Counted from the first letter of the stretch, positions 1 through 10,390 are shown. The stretch: 64,000 bases of DNA from Candidatus Thiothrix putei (GCA_029972225.1 CP124756.1:2400001-2464000); one strand, 5' to 3'. Program-made: numbers and translations. Notes: generated by a model from the letters alone, not told the origin.

Positions 1-139
1 TCAAGCGTGACAGCGTTGCGTCATCGGTAGGCGCAACCGTCAGGGACTCAATATTGTAACCGCGTGCCGAGAACAAACCGGCAACACGCGACAACGCGCC
101 CGCTTCATTCTCCATTAAAATGGAAATTACATGCCGCAT
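1..139 (-). CDS. ilvN: Acetolactate synthase small subunit, N-terminal part (cut by window edge)
   Basis: The protein begins [21 protein letters not shown] and continues with a segment containing [13 protein letters not shown]. This is the start of the ACT domain of the regulatory subunit of acetolactate synthase, which binds valine and activates the catalytic subunit in branched-chain amino acid synthesis. The ATG lies 8 nt after the stop codon of the large-subunit gene on the same strand, so the two form the usual ilvB-ilvN operon. Only about 46 residues lie in the window. The identification is firm. Confidence 0.93.
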   Translation of the reverse strand, partial: MRHVISILMENEAGALSRVAGLFSARGYNIESLTVAPTDDATLSRL

Positions 140-147
140 TTTGTCAC

Positions 148-1848
148 CTATACCAGAATCATTTCATTTTGACCTGCGCCAGCAGGCACCATCGGGAATA
201 CATTGTTCTCACGTTCAGTAATGAAATCCATGAAAACTAAGCGGTCTTTCATCGCCAACGCTTCTTTTAATGCGCCTTCCACGTCACTGACTTTCTCGAT
301 ACGCATCCCAACGTGACCATAGGCTTCCGCAAGTTTCACGAAATCAGGGAGTGCTTCCATGTAGGACATGGCGTAACGCTTCTGGTAGAAGAACTCTTGC
401 CACTGGCGCACCATGCCAAGGTAGCCATTGTTCAACGACAAAATCTTGATCGGTAAGTGATACTGCAAACACGTCGCCAGTTCCTGAATGCACATCTGAA
501 TGCTGCCATCGCCGGTAATACAACCAACGGTTTCCTCAGGGAACGCCATTTGCACGCCCATCGCGGCGGGCAAACCAAAGCCCATCGTGCCTAAACCACC
601 GGAGTTGATCCAACGGTTCGGCTGGCTGAAGCGGTAGTATTGCGCTGCCCACATCTGATGCTGACCCACGTCAGAACACACGTAAGCATCGCCGTTGGTC
701 ACTTCCCAGAACTTTTCGACTACGTATTGGGCTTTGATGGCTGCATTCACATCCTGATTGTATTTCAGGCAGTCGGCTTTGCGCCACCCATCAATTTCCT
801 TCCACCATTCTGCCAAGGTTGCCGCATCGGGGCGTTCATTCCGGCTGCGGAACTCCTCCAACATGTCGACGATGACATTTTTGACATCACCCACGATAGG
901 CACATCCACTTTCACGTTTTTAGAGATTGATGCCGGGTCAATATCAACATGAATAATCTTGGCGTAGGGACAGAACTTCTCGATATTACCGGTTACACGG
1001 TCATCAAAACGTGCGCCAATAGCAATCACCAAATCGGCATGATGCATCGCATTATTGGCCTCATACGTGCCGTGCATCCCCAACATACCGATGAACTGCT
1101 TATCCATTGACGGGAAACCGCCTAAACCCATCAGAGTATTGGTGATCGGAAAGCCCAGTTCACGGGTCAATTCCGTTAGTTCGTGCGCAGCACCCGACAA
1201 CACCACGCCACCGCCGGTATACAGTACGGGCTTTTTGGCTTCCAACATCAGGTCAATGGCACGGCGTACTTGACGCTTATTGCCCTTAACCGTGGGGTTG
1301 TAGGAACGCATGGTGATTTCTTTGGGGTAATGGAACTCACACCGTGCCGTGGTAATGTCCTTAGGAATATCCACCAACACCGGGCCGGGGCGGCCTGTAC
1401 TGGCGATATAAAAGGCTTTCTTGATGGTCGTTGCCAAGTCTTTAACGTCTGTCACCAAGAAGTTATGCTTAACACAGGGGCGCGTAATCCCCACGATGTC
1501 CACTTCCTGAAATGCATCATTCCCAATCAGATGGCGCGGCACTTGCCCGGTGAACACCACCATCGGCACAGAATCCATGTACGCATCTGCAATGCCGGTC
1601 ACGGCATTGGTTGCACCGGGGCCGGATGTTACCAGCGCCACTCCCGGCCTATTGGTTGCTTTGGCATAACCCTCGGCTGCATGTACAGCCCCTTGCTCAT
1701 GTCTTACCAGAATGTGGTTGATTTTGTCGTGCTGCTTGTACAATTCATCGTACAGAAACAACACAGCTCCACCAGGATAACCGAAGATGGTATCAACCCC
1801 TTCCTCTTTCAGACACTCGACGAATATCTCGGCACCGGTCAGTTCCAC
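148..1848 (-). CDS. ilvB: Acetolactate synthase large (catalytic) subunit
   Basis: A 566-aa thiamine-diphosphate enzyme that condenses pyruvate with pyruvate or 2-oxobutyrate, the first common step of valine, leucine and isoleucine synthesis in the cytoplasm. The catalytic glutamate lies in [14 protein letters not shown] near residue 51. The ThDP/Mg motif GDGSIQ ... LNNGYLGM is near residues 450-480. Length and domain order (Pyr domain, central domain, PP domain) are normal for the family. Translation starts with GTG at 1848, preceded by a CGGAG ribosome site at a suitable distance. The small subunit follows after 8 nt. No sign of transfer. Confidence 0.97.
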   Translation of the reverse strand: MELTGAEIFVECLKEEGVDTIFGYPGGAVLFLYDELYKQHDKINHILVRHEQGAVHAAEGYAKATNRPGVALVTSGPGATNAVTGIADAYMDSVPMVVFTGQVPRHLIGNDAFQEVDIVGITRPCVKHNFLVTDVKDLATTIKKAFYIASTGRPGPVLVDIPKDITTARCEFHYPKEITMRSYNPTVKGNKRQVRRAIDLMLEAKKPVLYTGGGVVLSGAAHELTELTRELGFPITNTLMGLGGFPSMDKQFIGMLGMHGTYEANNAMHHADLVIAIGARFDDRVTGNIEKFCPYAKIIHVDIDPASISKNVKVDVPIVGDVKNVIVDMLEEFRSRNERPDAATLAEWWKEIDGWRKADCLKYNQDVNAAIKAQYVVEKFWEVTNGDAYVCSDVGQHQMWAAQYYRFSQPNRWINSGGLGTMGFGLPAAMGVQMAFPEETVGCITGDGSIQMCIQELATCLQYHLPIKILSLNNGYLGMVRQWQEFFYQKRYAMSYMEALPDFVKLAEAYGHVGMRIEKVSDVEGALKEALAMKDRLVFMDFITERENNVFPMVPAGAGQNEMILV

Positions 1849-1992
1849 TGTAAACTCCGTAAATCGCTAATGGCGAAGGAAAAGACTCGCATCATAATAC
1901 GAATGGATTGGGGATTACACCCCAAAAAGCTTGCGAGTATTGATTTTTTAAGAACAAACTGTGGAGACAAATAAAGACACATTCCAAAACAC

Positions 1993-2028
1993 AAAAGCCC
2001 CGGCAGATTGCAGCCTGCAAGGGCTTTT
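1993..2028 (-). terminator. Rho-independent terminator downstream of tRNA-Arg
   Basis: An AAAAGCCC/GGGCTTTT stem with an internal GC-rich loop lies between the tRNA gene and ilvB. On the minus strand the 3' arm runs into a T-rich stretch (TTTTGTGTTTTGG). It would end the tRNA transcript before ilvB. Confidence 0.6.
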
Positions 2029-2060
2029 GGGACATCATGGAGTACCATGAAACAATTTAA

Positions 2061-2137
2061 TGGCGCATCCGGAAGGATTCGAACCTCCGACCACCTGGTT
2101 CGTAGCCAGGTACTCTATCCAACTGAGCTACGGATGC
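2061..2137 (-). tRNA. tRNA-Arg (anticodon ACG)
   Basis: On the minus strand a complete 77-nt cloverleaf runs from GCATCCGTAGCTC to an encoded CGGATGC-G-CCA. The acceptor arms GCATCCG/CGGATGC pair perfectly. The anticodon stem CCTGG/CCAGG encloses the loop CTACGAA (anticodon ACG), and the T-loop GGTTCGAATCC is normal. No duplicated 3' end is seen elsewhere in the window, so there is no sign that this tRNA serves as a phage attachment site. Confidence 0.96.
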
Positions 2138-2349
2138 GCTGGAAGAGGTGCGCATTATGCTAACTTGTTCAGAGTCGGTCAAGCAAAAAATTAAAAAAAT
2201 TTTACAAAAACGTGATAACCACCCGCAACGCTGATCATCGGCACATTATTTGCAGCCAGTTTGACACTTTCGTGACGCTTAGCAGACGAAATAACGCCCT
2301 CGGCACTTTCTATGCTACAGTTTGTTTGCACCGCAACAAAAAGGATATA

Positions 2350-2931
2350 ATGACTATGGTAGACACTGATTTCATGCACTCCCTGAAACGGGCACGCACT
2401 TACGGGTTGGGCGAATTTTTGGAAATCATTGGGGAGCTTTCCCAAGAAAGCACCAAAAAAGGCATTCTGGATCGTAAACATAAAGAGTTGATTACGCTAG
2501 GAATTGCGCTTGCAAAAGGCTGTCATCGCTGCATCGACATCCATACCGAAGCCGCCGTTAAACTGGGCGCAACGGATACCGAAATGCTACAAGTACGCCG
2601 TGTAGCGCTGTATGTGCAAGCCAGCCCCGAACACCACCACACTGAGTTATGGAAAGCCTGGATGGACTCATGGCGCGAGTTTTCCCTTAGTAAAGGCTGT
2701 ATCGACCGTCGCTGCCGTGAATTAGTCGGTTTGGGCATCGCGTTGGTGCAACAAGATGCACGTTTGATCGACATGCACGTCAAAGCCGCTCGTGAGTACG
2801 GGGCAAGCCCGGAAGAAATTTTCGAGGTCATGCCCATTGCATTGCTCATGGATGGTGCACCTGCACTTTCGCAAATCCCACAACTTGTCCATGCACTGGA
2901 ACAGTCCGAACTGCTGGAGGTTGCTGCCTGA
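2350..2931 (+). CDS. Carboxymuconolactone decarboxylase / AhpD-like protein, two-domain
   Basis: A 193-aa protein with two CMD-like repeats. The first (about residues 20-90) has the motif GCHRCIDIHTEAAVKLGAT, with the CxxC and downstream histidine that act in AhpD-type peroxidase and thiol-disulfide chemistry. The second repeat (about 105-170) lacks the cysteines (VQQDARLIDMHVKAAREYGAS), so only one active site is expected. The ATG at 2350 is preceded by AAAGGAT; a longer open frame upstream has no ribosome site. The next gene follows at once, suggesting an operon. The substrate cannot be read from sequence. Confidence 0.85.
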   Translation: MTMVDTDFMHSLKRARTYGLGEFLEIIGELSQESTKKGILDRKHKELITLGIALAKGCHRCIDIHTEAAVKLGATDTEMLQVRRVALYVQASPEHHHTELWKAWMDSWREFSLSKGCIDRRCRELVGLGIALVQQDARLIDMHVKAAREYGASPEEIFEVMPIALLMDGAPALSQIPQLVHALEQSELLEVAA

Positions 2932-2957
2932 GCAAGCACCAACGCATTTATGCCATC

Positions 2958-3236
2958 GTGCGGCAGATTCCAGCAGGCTACGTCGCCACTTACGGTGACG
3001 TAGCCTCTCTAGCCCAGTTACCGGGACACGCCCGGTTAGTGGGTTATGCCTTACACGCCCTCCCCGAATTTTCCGACGTACCCTGGCAACGTGTTATTAA
3101 TGCGCAAGGCAAAATCAGTCTCGGTCGCGCCTACCCCGGCGGCGACTTGCACCAGCGTCATCTACTCGAAGCGGAAGGCATCGTCTTCGATGCCAATGGC
3201 AACATTGATTTAAAACGTTTTCGCTGGCAACCCTAA
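2958..3236 (+). CDS. Alkyltransferase-like protein (ATL, YbaZ-type MGMT homologue)
   Basis: The fold of the DNA-binding domain of O6-alkylguanine-DNA alkyltransferase is clear: RQIPAGYVATYGDVA near the start and VPWQRVINAQGKISL around residue 42. The active-site cysteine of PCHRV is replaced by tryptophan (PWQRV). In known ATL proteins this means alkylated bases are bound but not repaired, marking the lesion for nucleotide excision repair. Homology extends about ten codons upstream of GTG 2958 (SKHQRIYAIV) with no ATG, GTG or TTG in that frame. A CTG at 2928, overlapping the previous stop, may be the true start. Confidence 0.82.
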   Translation: MRQIPAGYVATYGDVASLAQLPGHARLVGYALHALPEFSDVPWQRVINAQGKISLGRAYPGGDLHQRHLLEAEGIVFDANGNIDLKRFRWQP

Positions 3237-3293
3237 TGCTGAAATGCTGCACTATACTTAACGGATAGGGTAACAACACAGAGGGAGAAACTG

Positions 3294-4784
3294 ATGTCAC
3301 GACTCGCTGATATGACGCTGGCGCAAGCTAACACTTGGTACACCCAAAACCCGCAAGCCCGTTACGACCGGCCGTTACCGGCTTCTGCCTACACCATCAA
3401 CGCCGCAAGCGCTCAAACGTTATGGAAAGACCCCACCCTCAAGACTGACCGCAGTCTCGTCACCAAATTGATCGAAGTCGGTGGCAAATGGGAAGAAGTC
3501 CCTACGCACATCCACAGTGACAAAGACTTACGCCTGATTGCCTACCAAAATGTCTGGAAAACCAAGCAGCGTGACTTGTTACGTTTTATCCAACCCGGCG
3601 AATGGTATCTTGGTTCCTCACACCACAACCCCGGCAACCGCCACATTGTGCAATCCGTGTTTCATAATGAGGAAAAAGGCTTGGAAATGCTCAAGTTCAG
3701 CATTACCCACATCCGCAATTACATTGGGGTAGCCAGCGGCATAGTAGCCACCGACAGCCCGCGCAGCTACGCCAATCAACATTCGGCGGGGCATGTGAAT
3801 CCGAAGGATTACCCTTCCCTGCTGTGGCGCATTCGCTTTCTTGGAGACATTTCCCCCGCAGAACAACGTGCTTACGTTAATAATGTGCGTACTTGGTCGA
3901 TGCTGTTACAAAAAGTCACCAAATTCCCGCCCGACTACAACGGCAACGACAATCTAATGACCAACACCCACGCTAAGGTCATCGAATTCGGGGGTAATGT
4001 ACTCAACGCGGTACTCGGTAGCCGTACCGCGTTGGCTACCTTGCACAGCCAAGCTGAACAAGTGTATTGCTCGGAAGCGGGTATGCACCTTGCCCTCAAT
4101 CTCGGTTTAAATGCCCCGCTAAACCAAGCCAGTGTTAGCGCCCTGTTTGGTGCAGATAAATGGGCAAAAGTCAGCGCCATGCTCAATGAAGGTGAAGCTT
4201 TTTGGCGCAATGGCAAATACCTAGACTACTACGGCAATGGCACAGATGGCTTTGTGCAAAATGCCGAACAAAACCGTTTGGTTGACTTAGAACCTGCCCC
4301 CACTTGGCTGCAAGCACTCAAAGACCGCTTACCCGGCAGACCCTTAGCAGGCGGGGGGCTAGTTTTCCGCCCGTGGGATGTCGCCGACATGATTGAAAAC
4401 TTCATCAAAACCGCCATCCCCCGCAAGGGGCGTGAAACGTGGGAAGTCTCCAACGCACAAGCCGAATTACTCTTGTGGTTAAAACCCGGTATTTTTCACT
4501 CCATGGGCTTTAGCCGCACTAATCCACCACCGCCACCACTGGTGATGCTGTTTGATACCTTGGTTGCCAAAGTGCGGCGCAATTATGAATCGTATGAAGC
4601 CTTGCGGGCAGCCATTGCGCCAGAGTTACAGGCCGCGCAGCAAATCGTTGCCCCCAAAGCGCTGGGTGCGGGCGCGTTCGTCCCGCCCCACATGGTCACC
4701 ACCATCACGGGTGATGCCGATGAACTGATTGCTTTGGAGGCTGTCGGGCAGTTATTCCATGAAGATGTGCTCAAAGCGAAGTAA
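3294..4784 (+). CDS. Hypothetical protein, 496 aa
   Basis: A soluble-looking protein without signal peptide or membrane helix, preceded by GAGGGAGAAACTG, a good ribosome site. I do not recognise a family. It is rich in aromatic residues and contains GEWYLGSSHHNPGNRHIVQS near residue 103 and a run of five prolines (NPPPPPLV) near 415. The N-terminal two thirds are dense in conserved-looking W, H and N residues, which could suggest a catalytic domain. Composition and codon use match the neighbouring chromosomal genes. It sits between the ATL gene and the pseudokinase gene, all co-directional. Confidence 0.8.
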   Translation: MSRLADMTLAQANTWYTQNPQARYDRPLPASAYTINAASAQTLWKDPTLKTDRSLVTKLIEVGGKWEEVPTHIHSDKDLRLIAYQNVWKTKQRDLLRFIQPGEWYLGSSHHNPGNRHIVQSVFHNEEKGLEMLKFSITHIRNYIGVASGIVATDSPRSYANQHSAGHVNPKDYPSLLWRIRFLGDISPAEQRAYVNNVRTWSMLLQKVTKFPPDYNGNDNLMTNTHAKVIEFGGNVLNAVLGSRTALATLHSQAEQVYCSEAGMHLALNLGLNAPLNQASVSALFGADKWAKVSAMLNEGEAFWRNGKYLDYYGNGTDGFVQNAEQNRLVDLEPAPTWLQALKDRLPGRPLAGGGLVFRPWDVADMIENFIKTAIPRKGRETWEVSNAQAELLLWLKPGIFHSMGFSRTNPPPPPLVMLFDTLVAKVRRNYESYEALRAAIAPELQAAQQIVAPKALGAGAFVPPHMVTTITGDADELIALEAVGQLFHEDVLKAK

Positions 4785-4844
4785 TCCTTTATAATCGCCG
4801 CATTTTAATGATAACCGGCGGTGATTCGCGGGAGCTTTTGCATT

Positions 4845-7205
4845 ATGCCATTTTCAAACCGACCCTCTGTGGATGCTACTATCGGGCAAAATTTGCCAAT
4901 CCTTCAGGAGCGTTATGCCCTGCGGCGCTGCATGGCCAATACCGCGCTTGGCAAACTGTATTGGGCACAAGACCTGAAACAAACCCAAGGCAACGGTGAA
5001 CAAGCCAATGTACTGGCCTTCACATTATTGCCCGCCTTGGCACAAGACCCCGTATTTGAACAAGTCTTTGGGCACGTCTTACCCACTTACCAAAAATCAA
5101 TGCCCGGTATGCCTCATGTCTTGGATGATGGCAAAACCGCAGACGGTACGCGCTGGATGGTGATGCGTAATATCAGCGGCATGTTACTTTCCGAACGCTT
5201 GGCAGAACTGGATGACCGGGGAATGCCACTCCCGGAAGCGCTAGAATTGCTGGACAATCTTAAGCATGTGTTTGCCAGCCAAACACCAGATGGCGTGTTT
5301 GGTTATGCCGAACCGAATGCTATCCTCCTCACTGAAAAAGCGCCTTGTTTATTGACAGCCCCTGTTGCGGCTGCGTTGCGCATGGCATACCGCAATCCAC
5401 CTAGCGAATACACCCGCCAAACACTGCATTCCGGCTATATCAGCCCCGATGTGCTACTGGGCGACACCCCCACCAGCGCAGACGATACCTTTTCGATAGC
5501 CTGTTTAGCCTATCACCTGCTGCAAGGCTTACCACCGTTTGGCAAGCAAAGTACCCTGGAAGCAGCGGTGCGTAACGTTGCCCCCGGCAGTATCCGCAAA
5601 TTACGCCCTGATACATGGGCAGCTTTGCAACAAGGGCTAAACTTAAAGCGAGCGGCTCGCCAGCCAACACCCACCGCGTTATTACGCATCTTGCAACGCA
5701 AGCAACAAAAAAAGCTGTTGTTACCCGCTATCGCTTTAGTTGCTGCCAGCGCGGTAGCCATCACCACCTACCAATTACTCTCCAGTTGGGGTGAGCCACC
5801 AGAAAATGCCGCCGACACGCGCATCACTGGCTTAGAAGCCATCCCATCCAATACCACCCTCCAGCCTGACGCCGCAGACACCACAACACTGGTCGGTGAA
5901 GGCAGTCTTCCACCGGTACTGGATCAAGACAGTGTGCAAGCAGAAGCTGACAAGCTCGCCGCTGAAACCGCAGCCAGAACGGAAGCCGAACGCCTCAGCG
6001 CCGAAGCTTCGAATCAAACCAAACCAACCACCACCAAGGAACTTAGTGTCTTACAAGCGCAAGCTGCCGAAGCCATTCGCACCGGTAAGCCCGCAGCGCT
6101 CGACTACTTACGCCAAGCCGTAGCGCTAGCGCCAGACAATGCCAAAACGCAGCAACTGCTAACGCAACTGATCACCGATCAACATGCCGAAACTGAAGCC
6201 TTGCTCAGTTCGGGTAAATTGGAAGAAGCCAGCAAACTACTCAGCACCACTGACCGACTGATCACCGAATTCACACTGGCTGACAGCCTAAAACGTCAAG
6301 TGAGTTTAGAAGCCGAGGTTAACCGAGCGCAGCGCAAACTCGCGTTAGCACAAGAACAGGAAACACCCGCCACAAACGCCACTACCCCACCCGAAACCAC
6401 TACCGCAGCACCCAGTGATACGGATGACACCGATAGCAGGCAATACCTAGAACGTGCCCAACGAGCCATCAGCTATGGCAACCTCAGCCGTGGCGATGAC
6501 CGCAGTGAAAGTGCCATTGCCTACCTCAGTCCTTTGTTGAAAAAAACACCGGATCACCCTGATGCCATGAAATTGCTGGAAAAGATCGTGGCAGCCCAAC
6601 AGGAAGAAGCCCGTACACTATTGAGTAAACGTGATACCGACAAGGCTCGCACCGCCCTGAATGATAGCCAAACCCTGATTGGCAAATACAAACTGGATAA
6701 TCAGGTTGAAGAACAAATCGCGCTAGAAAAGCGTTACCGTGAAACCTTGGCAATGGGTGTGTTTACCCCCGGCACCGAGCCAGAAACGCCTGCCACCACT
6801 GCCACCACCCAACCGGAACCCGCAAAGCCTGAACCAACAGCGACCATCACCGCCACGCCACCCGTCGCCGCCCCTGCCCCAGATCAGGAAACAGAAAACC
6901 CTGAAGCCGCTGAAATGGCTACTTCAACCGAAGCGGTACCGACGGCGAATCCCCCGATGGAAGTTCGAGTTTCCCCTGATATTCCCGTGCAGGATGCCAT
7001 AAACGTTACCACAACCGAACTACCACCTGTTCAGTTAGAAAACGCAGTACCAGAACCTATTACCCCCCCCAGCAGCAACGTCATATTTGAGGTTCCTGCG
7101 ACAGATGCAGACAACAGCGGCACTACCTTCACCCTCGATGTACCCAACCTGATCGAAGTACCGCTGGATACCATCAAGGAAAGCTTGCCACCTGCCGACA
7201 GATAA
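4845..7205 (+). CDS. Membrane-anchored protein kinase-like (pseudokinase) protein with repeat-rich C-terminus
   Basis: A 786-aa protein. The N-terminal ~280 residues follow the Hanks-kinase outline (MVMRNISGMLLSERLAE as the hinge, GYISPDVLLGD and DDTFSIACLAYHLLQGLPPFG as the C-lobe). A clear HRD-xxxxN motif and DFG are missing, so kinase activity is doubtful. A transmembrane helix (LLLPAIALVAASAVAITTYQLL) lies near residue 295. The rest is Thr/Pro/Glu-rich with three TPR-like alpha-helical blocks (for example LDYLRQAVALAPDNAKTQQLL). The ATG at 4845 has GGGAGC upstream. The 3' end overlaps the convergent methyltransferase gene by 32 bp. Confidence 0.72.
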   Translation: MPFSNRPSVDATIGQNLPILQERYALRRCMANTALGKLYWAQDLKQTQGNGEQANVLAFTLLPALAQDPVFEQVFGHVLPTYQKSMPGMPHVLDDGKTADGTRWMVMRNISGMLLSERLAELDDRGMPLPEALELLDNLKHVFASQTPDGVFGYAEPNAILLTEKAPCLLTAPVAAALRMAYRNPPSEYTRQTLHSGYISPDVLLGDTPTSADDTFSIACLAYHLLQGLPPFGKQSTLEAAVRNVAPGSIRKLRPDTWAALQQGLNLKRAARQPTPTALLRILQRKQQKKLLLPAIALVAASAVAITTYQLLSSWGEPPENAADTRITGLEAIPSNTTLQPDAADTTTLVGEGSLPPVLDQDSVQAEADKLAAETAARTEAERLSAEASNQTKPTTTKELSVLQAQAAEAIRTGKPAALDYLRQAVALAPDNAKTQQLLTQLITDQHAETEALLSSGKLEEASKLLSTTDRLITEFTLADSLKRQVSLEAEVNRAQRKLALAQEQETPATNATTPPETTTAAPSDTDDTDSRQYLERAQRAISYGNLSRGDDRSESAIAYLSPLLKKTPDHPDAMKLLEKIVAAQQEEARTLLSKRDTDKARTALNDSQTLIGKYKLDNQVEEQIALEKRYRETLAMGVFTPGTEPETPATTATTQPEPAKPEPTATITATPPVAAPAPDQETENPEAAEMATSTEAVPTANPPMEVRVSPDIPVQDAINVTTTELPPVQLENAVPEPITPPSSNVIFEVPATDADNSGTTFTLDVPNLIEVPLDTIKESLPPADR

Positions 7206-8007
7206 ATGCAGACACTGGGCGACCATCGTCCAGTGTTTCTACCGTGTCCAGCAAAATGTCAGAGCCTGCAAATATTTGCGCCAACTCCCCCTGCTTCAGT
7301 AAGAAGTTGGGGTTACGCGGGCTACCGAACTGTTCCGCTCCCTGCATAAACGTTTGGTAGATGAGAATACCACCCGGTTTTAGCAAGCGTTGCAGCCAAG
7401 GAAACAGCGGGCGGTGCAAGTAACGCGCTACCGTGATCAGATCAAACTGCCCATTAGCGTAATGAATGAACGGATCCGTACCGGTTTCCAAATCCACACA
7501 CGTGCTAAGGATGCAAACCTGCTGAGTTGCCGCCAATTGTTGAGCACGTTGCAACGCAGCGGGAATGTAATCAATACCGGTCATCGCCCAACCGTGCATC
7601 GCGAGATACACCATATCGCGCCCTGCCCCGCACGCAATATCCAAACCCTCGCCCGGTGTAAGCGCATACAGGGGCATGAATTCCGTGACGAAACGCGCAA
7701 TCAACGGCGCGGGCTGCCATAAACGCTTGGAATGTTCCCCACACTGCCATAAACCTTCGGCTTGTAACATCGCCTCCACTTGCTGCGTCCATTCGGTTTG
7801 TTGTGCTACGTGATAGCCTTTGCTGGTGAGAAATGCGTAAGCTTGTTGCAGGTCATCACCAACACCGTATAAGGCGAGCGGTTCGCTGGTTTTGGGAAGT
7901 TCGTGCATTCGGGCAGGTAATTCTGCGCTGGGAATGGCGCAGGCAGCGGCATGATGCCCCGCACAAAACGCGGCGAAGGGGCGACAATCAAGGTGAGCAA
8001 GTGGCAT
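7174..8007 (-). CDS. Rhodanese-like / SAM-dependent methyltransferase fusion
   Basis: About 277 aa. The N-terminal ~80 residues (HLDCRPFAAFC ... PLALYGVGDDLQQAYAFLTSKGYHV) look like a rhodanese-type domain without an obvious catalytic CxxxxR loop. The remainder is a class I methyltransferase with GEGLDIACGAGRDMVYLA as SAM motif I and a UbiE/TehB-like C-terminal half (LLKPGGILIYQTFMQGAEQFG). The start at 8007 has AGGAAA upstream; a longer frame from 8049 is possible. The gene converges on and overlaps the pseudokinase gene. The substrate is unknown. Confidence 0.8.
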   Translation of the reverse strand: MPLAHLDCRPFAAFCAGHHAAACAIPSAELPARMHELPKTSEPLALYGVGDDLQQAYAFLTSKGYHVAQQTEWTQQVEAMLQAEGLWQCGEHSKRLWQPAPLIARFVTEFMPLYALTPGEGLDIACGAGRDMVYLAMHGWAMTGIDYIPAALQRAQQLAATQQVCILSTCVDLETGTDPFIHYANGQFDLITVARYLHRPLFPWLQRLLKPGGILIYQTFMQGAEQFGSPRNPNFLLKQGELAQIFAGSDILLDTVETLDDGRPVSAFICRQVASFP

Positions 8008-8189
8008 TATTTTCCTGGAAGGCGTGCAAATAAATGCGAATAATTGCATGTAATGATGCTTAATGTGCGATTAATTTTTGTAATTCATGCAAATCAAGTG
8101 TAAATTACAGCCATCTCGTCAGAAAATCATCACAGTTCATCGGATTATGGTCGGTGCAGATCAGGGCGGTAGCGTCTCTAACATCGCGC

Positions 8190-9602
8190 TTAAATCATAT
8201 CGGCTGGGCTGCGTACACTGATACCGGGTGTATTCAGAACGTGGGTATAGATCATGGTGGTCGACACATCCGAATGCCCCAGCAACTCCTGCACAGTGCG
8301 GATGTCGTAACCCGATTCCAGCAGATGGGTAGCAAACGAATGGCGGAAGGTGTGGGTAGTGGCGTGTTTGGTGATCCCCGCCTGTTTCACGGCGCGGCGA
8401 ATAATTTTCTGCAAACTGGTTTCATGCAAATGATGACGGCGCACCAACCCTGAACGCGGGTCAACACTGACCGCACTGGCGGGAAACACGTATTGCCAGC
8501 GCAACTCCCGTGCCGCCTTCTGGTATTTCTGGCTCAAGGCTTCGGGCAAATACACTTCGCCAAAACCGTTACGCAAATCAATCTGATGCAAACGCGCCAC
8601 CAACGCAAGCTGCTCTTTTAGTGCTTCTTTAAAACGCTCCGGCAATGGCACAACCCGATCTTTGCCCCCTTTGGCATTACGGATATGCAATTGGTTGTAA
8701 TCGAAATCGACATCTAACACCCGCAAGGTCACGCATTCCATCAGCCGCAAACCACCGCCATAGAGCAAACCTGCCATCAGATGATGTGTGCCCTTGAGTT
8801 GCTGGAAGACGCGGCGCACCTCTTCGCGGGATAACACCACCGGCAATTTGCGCTGGCGCTTTGCCCCGATAAACTCACCCAAATCATCCAGTGGCTTTTG
8901 CCACACCTGATTAAACAGGAACGCCAAGGCATTTAACGCCTGCTTTTGTGTAGACACCGAGACATGACGTTTCAGCGCGAGATACTCCAGATAATGCTTT
9001 ACGTGTTGCCCATTGAGATCACGCACATTATCGGGTTTGTGGAAATAGAAAAACCGTGAAACCCACCCCTGATAAGTTTGCTCCGTGCGGATGGAGTAAT
9101 TTTTCAGGCGTATCGCCCGCACCACTTCGGCAATCGCAGGCTGATAACGCTGGTAAAGCTCATGGGAACAACGCTCCTCGCCGTCGAGCGTCGCCAAGCC
9201 ATCCAGCACATTGCTGTAATCGCGGGCAACGGTCGCATGATCCACTTCCAGCGGTTTCGCTGACTCACGCCAATATTCCCAATCGAAATCACGCGCCCAG
9301 GGGAGCTTCAGCGCCAGACTAAACAGAATCCGTATAGCATCGACCACCTGCCCAAATTGCCAGGGTGATAGGCGGCTTTCACGCCCCACTTTGTTCAGAA
9401 ACTGTTCCACATGATGCGGGGTGTGGGTACGAATGTGCTCCTCTGGAAACTCGGCAATGTACTGCTTGGTACGCAATACATACCATGAAACAACACCCTT
9501 CTTAACATTTTGTTTCAAAAGAAAAAGTGAATAGTTTTCCCAGAACTCATGAGAATATGCCATTGTTGATTCGACTGGGGTTAGTGTATGCTTCTTATCC
9601 AT
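8190..9602 (-). CDS. intI: Integron integrase (IntI type, long form), copy 1
   Basis: A tyrosine recombinase of about 470 aa. The C-terminal ~320 residues match integron integrases: an N-terminal SAM-like domain ([23 protein letters not shown]), the first catalytic Arg in GGGLRLMEC, the IntI-specific insert ([22 protein letters not shown]), then [28 protein letters not shown] and the catalytic Tyr in MIYTHVLN. An extra ~145-residue N-terminal domain (from [14 protein letters not shown]) is typical of the long environmental form. Starts at 9635, 9602 and 9563 are all possible; none has a strong ribosome site. Base composition matches the chromosome. It points away from the cassette array at 35-55.7 kb, as in a classical integron. 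Confidence 0.88.
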   Translation of the reverse strand: MDKKHTLTPVESTMAYSHEFWENYSLFLLKQNVKKGVVSWYVLRTKQYIAEFPEEHIRTHTPHHVEQFLNKVGRESRLSPWQFGQVVDAIRILFSLALKLPWARDFDWEYWRESAKPLEVDHATVARDYSNVLDGLATLDGEERCSHELYQRYQPAIAEVVRAIRLKNYSIRTEQTYQGWVSRFFYFHKPDNVRDLNGQHVKHYLEYLALKRHVSVSTQKQALNALAFLFNQVWQKPLDDLGEFIGAKRQRKLPVVLSREEVRRVFQQLKGTHHLMAGLLYGGGLRLMECVTLRVLDVDFDYNQLHIRNAKGGKDRVVPLPERFKEALKEQLALVARLHQIDLRNGFGEVYLPEALSQKYQKAARELRWQYVFPASAVSVDPRSGLVRRHHLHETSLQKIIRRAVKQAGITKHATTHTFRHSFATHLLESGYDIRTVQELLGHSDVSTTMIYTHVLNTPGISVRSPADMI

Positions 9603-9639
9603 GAAAATCAGTGCCATTGGGGATACACAACGCATGATA

Positions 9640-9724
9640 ATCCGAGACTATACGGAAGGCTTTACGAACAGGATAGGCGGCGTGTGCTCACTGATTATCC
9701 GCAGGCTGCCTAGTCTGTTAGACA
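9640..9724 (+). other. Candidate attI recombination site of the integron
   Basis: A GTTAGAC core at 9718-9724 lies about 115 bp beyond the integrase start, on the side away from the gene, where attI is expected. It has the same orientation as the GTTAGAT/GTTAGCC cores of the attC sites in the downstream array. Base composition drops sharply immediately to its right. The site is inferred from position and core sequence; no experimental attI of this family is known to me. Confidence 0.5.
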
Positions 9725-9992
9725 TAGATTCCGCCCAATAAACTGTTAATTGCTTTCGCTCCTCCCTCTGTTCTCCCTCCTTTAGATACGTTCTGTATCG
9801 CACTATTCCAAAATCTTTATTGAAGTTTTGTATTTCGCTATATACCTTTAGGGGTTTGTTTATGGCGCATTTTTTCTAATAGCGTCGGGTCGACGGAGTT
9901 AATACATTGAATCTATGTAGTTAGAATCCCACCCTGTTGTCCAGGGTGAGACTGTTCCTGAAAGTGTGAGCTTCCAAAAGCGAACTATAAGA
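9725..9992. other. AT-rich non-coding segment with hairpin
   Basis: No convincing gene. It contains a perfect hairpin CACCCTG-TTGTC-CAGGGTG (9930-9948). It also contains TTTAGGGG ... TTATGGCGCATTTT (about 9850-9876), which recurs in similar form at 13738-13778 and more weakly near 19851. These shared pieces suggest a repeated control region of the phage-like elements. Confidence 0.4.
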
Positions 9993-10390
9993 TTATATCA
10001 ATTCGCCCTCAATAACTTTTGTATTTACAAATTCTTTTACTTCTTGATAAGAGTTTAAGAATCCATACTTAGTAAGAGTGGCTAACTCTTCTGTAATCTG
10101 TTTACGTTTTTCAAGTGTTTCAACTGGAATATCATTAATGTTCGTATACTCAAGGTGATTTTTAACTACTTTGTTTACATTACAATAGACATGCTGATTC
10201 TTAGGAAACGCTTGGTTCTGTTCAATGGCATCACCTAATAGCTTATGTGCAGAACTGAACTTATTACGTGTTCCAAATACATCATGTTCTATTAGAATAT
10301 TCTGAACCTTATTGGCAATGAAGCCATCTATACCGGATAGTAGAACTAATACAAGGCGCTTGTGCATCCATGTTCCTTTATTGTAAACGG

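Noticed and set aside
1183..1974. A 263-codon open frame on the plus strand inside ilvB
   Set aside because: It lies wholly opposite the real acetolactate synthase gene and its leader, and the protein has no recognisable features.
2061..2137. tRNA-Arg as attachment site for the phage-like region
   Set aside because: The mobile region begins 7.6 kb away at a GTTAGAC core, and no copy of the tRNA 3' end is found in the window.
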